Below, piece after piece: positions 63,702-64,000 of a DNA stretch of 64,000 bases. The position numbers and the translations under genes were made by a program. The notes below the pieces were generated by a model. The model ran no database searches. It was not told the origin of the DNA and was given only the letters and a program-made list of their open reading frames with translations. Positions within the stretch are counted from its first letter, which is position 1. Each line of letters begins with the position of its first letter. Origin of the DNA: Xiphydria camelus (Eukaryota; Arthropoda; Insecta; Hymenoptera; Xiphydriidae); the NCBI GenBank assembly GCA_963678675.1, contig OY783193.1:34138430-34202429 (forward strand), read 5' to 3'.

Positions 63702-64000
63702 CACTGAACGAAATAATTGAGTGCCTTGGAATAAAAGGAATGCAAGTGACTTTTCTTATATATGGAGTTAAGTGCCGATTTAGGTAACTTATGTATGTGC
63801 CAATTTATTTAGTATAACAAGGTTTCCTGCTTTGAGCTTCATCTGTCACATGAGATCACATGCATAGATCCTGAATTTTTAAAATCCAAATAACCTAAAT
63901 CTGCACTTAAGTCCATATATGTATGAGAAAAGTCACTTGTATCCCTTTTATTCTAAGGCCCTCAATTGTTAGATATTGGACATTTTTAGGAATACAGATT
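63702..64000. mobile_element. MITE family E copy, cut by window end
   Basis: It starts CACTGAACGAAATAATTG after TA and resumes AATTGTTAGATATTGGACA after the nested family D element, continuing past the window edge. Confidence 0.7.
63719..63963. mobile_element. MITE family D copy 2, AATT target duplication
   Basis: The ends are GAGTGCCTTGGAATAAAAGG and CTTTTATTCTAAGGCCCTC, flanked by AATT at 63715-63718 and 63964-63967. It splits a family E copy. Confidence 0.85.

Noticed and set aside
23046..64000. Protease exons completing the CLIP gene
   Set aside because: I looked on plus for AAHC-, DIAL- and GDSGG-type coding blocks in the GC-rich islands and saw none. They may lie beyond the window or be missed by eye.

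Overview
Eukaryotic, almost certainly arthropod DNA. I infer an insect, and probably a hymenopteran such as an ant. The window has spliced genes with canonical introns, a CLIP-domain peptide, an insect-type tRNA-Arg, CpG-rich unique DNA, and very many mariner-, pogo-, Tc1-, piggyBac- and Helitron-type repeats. The host assignment is inference from gene content and repeat style, not from a search.

Layout. 1-2.66 kb is the right part of an autonomous DNA transposon with a Tnp2/CACTA-like transposase. 2.66-19 kb is non-coding and full of miniature inverted-repeat elements (MITEs) and long foldback elements, including a five-element nest at 13.0-14.9 kb that contains a Helitron. The only host protein gene I can defend starts at 19.6 kb: a TATA promoter, a signal-peptide exon, a 3.1-kb MITE-filled intron, and a CLIP-domain exon ending at 23.0 kb. 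23.1-24.8 kb is a second nest, with a pogo-like element carrying the tail of its transposase. A tRNA-Arg(TCG) gene lies at 26.4 kb. From 26.5 to 64 kb I find no further convincing gene: GC- and CpG-rich unique islands alternate with AT-rich mobile elements. By hand tally, recognisable repeats cover roughly half of the window.

Most notable: two copies of one small element (48.18-48.40 kb on minus, 53.05-53.32 kb on plus) each carry a complete type III hammerhead ribozyme core with a conserved 10-nt loop-loop complementarity. The 53-kb copy lies inside a MITE. That placement reveals its limits: TG...CA ends, a short target duplication and a TATA box upstream of the ribozyme. This is the architecture of an LTR of a retrozyme-like element.

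Repeat family letters (A, B, C and so on) are labels I made up for this window. Most MITEs fall into three groups by their outer bases: TA-flanked CACTGAGAAAAAT-like ends, TA-flanked G-rich pogo-like ends, and TACAGGGTG-like foldbacks. Their interiors are unrelated. Coordinates of repeat ends were set by eye and may be off by a few bases.
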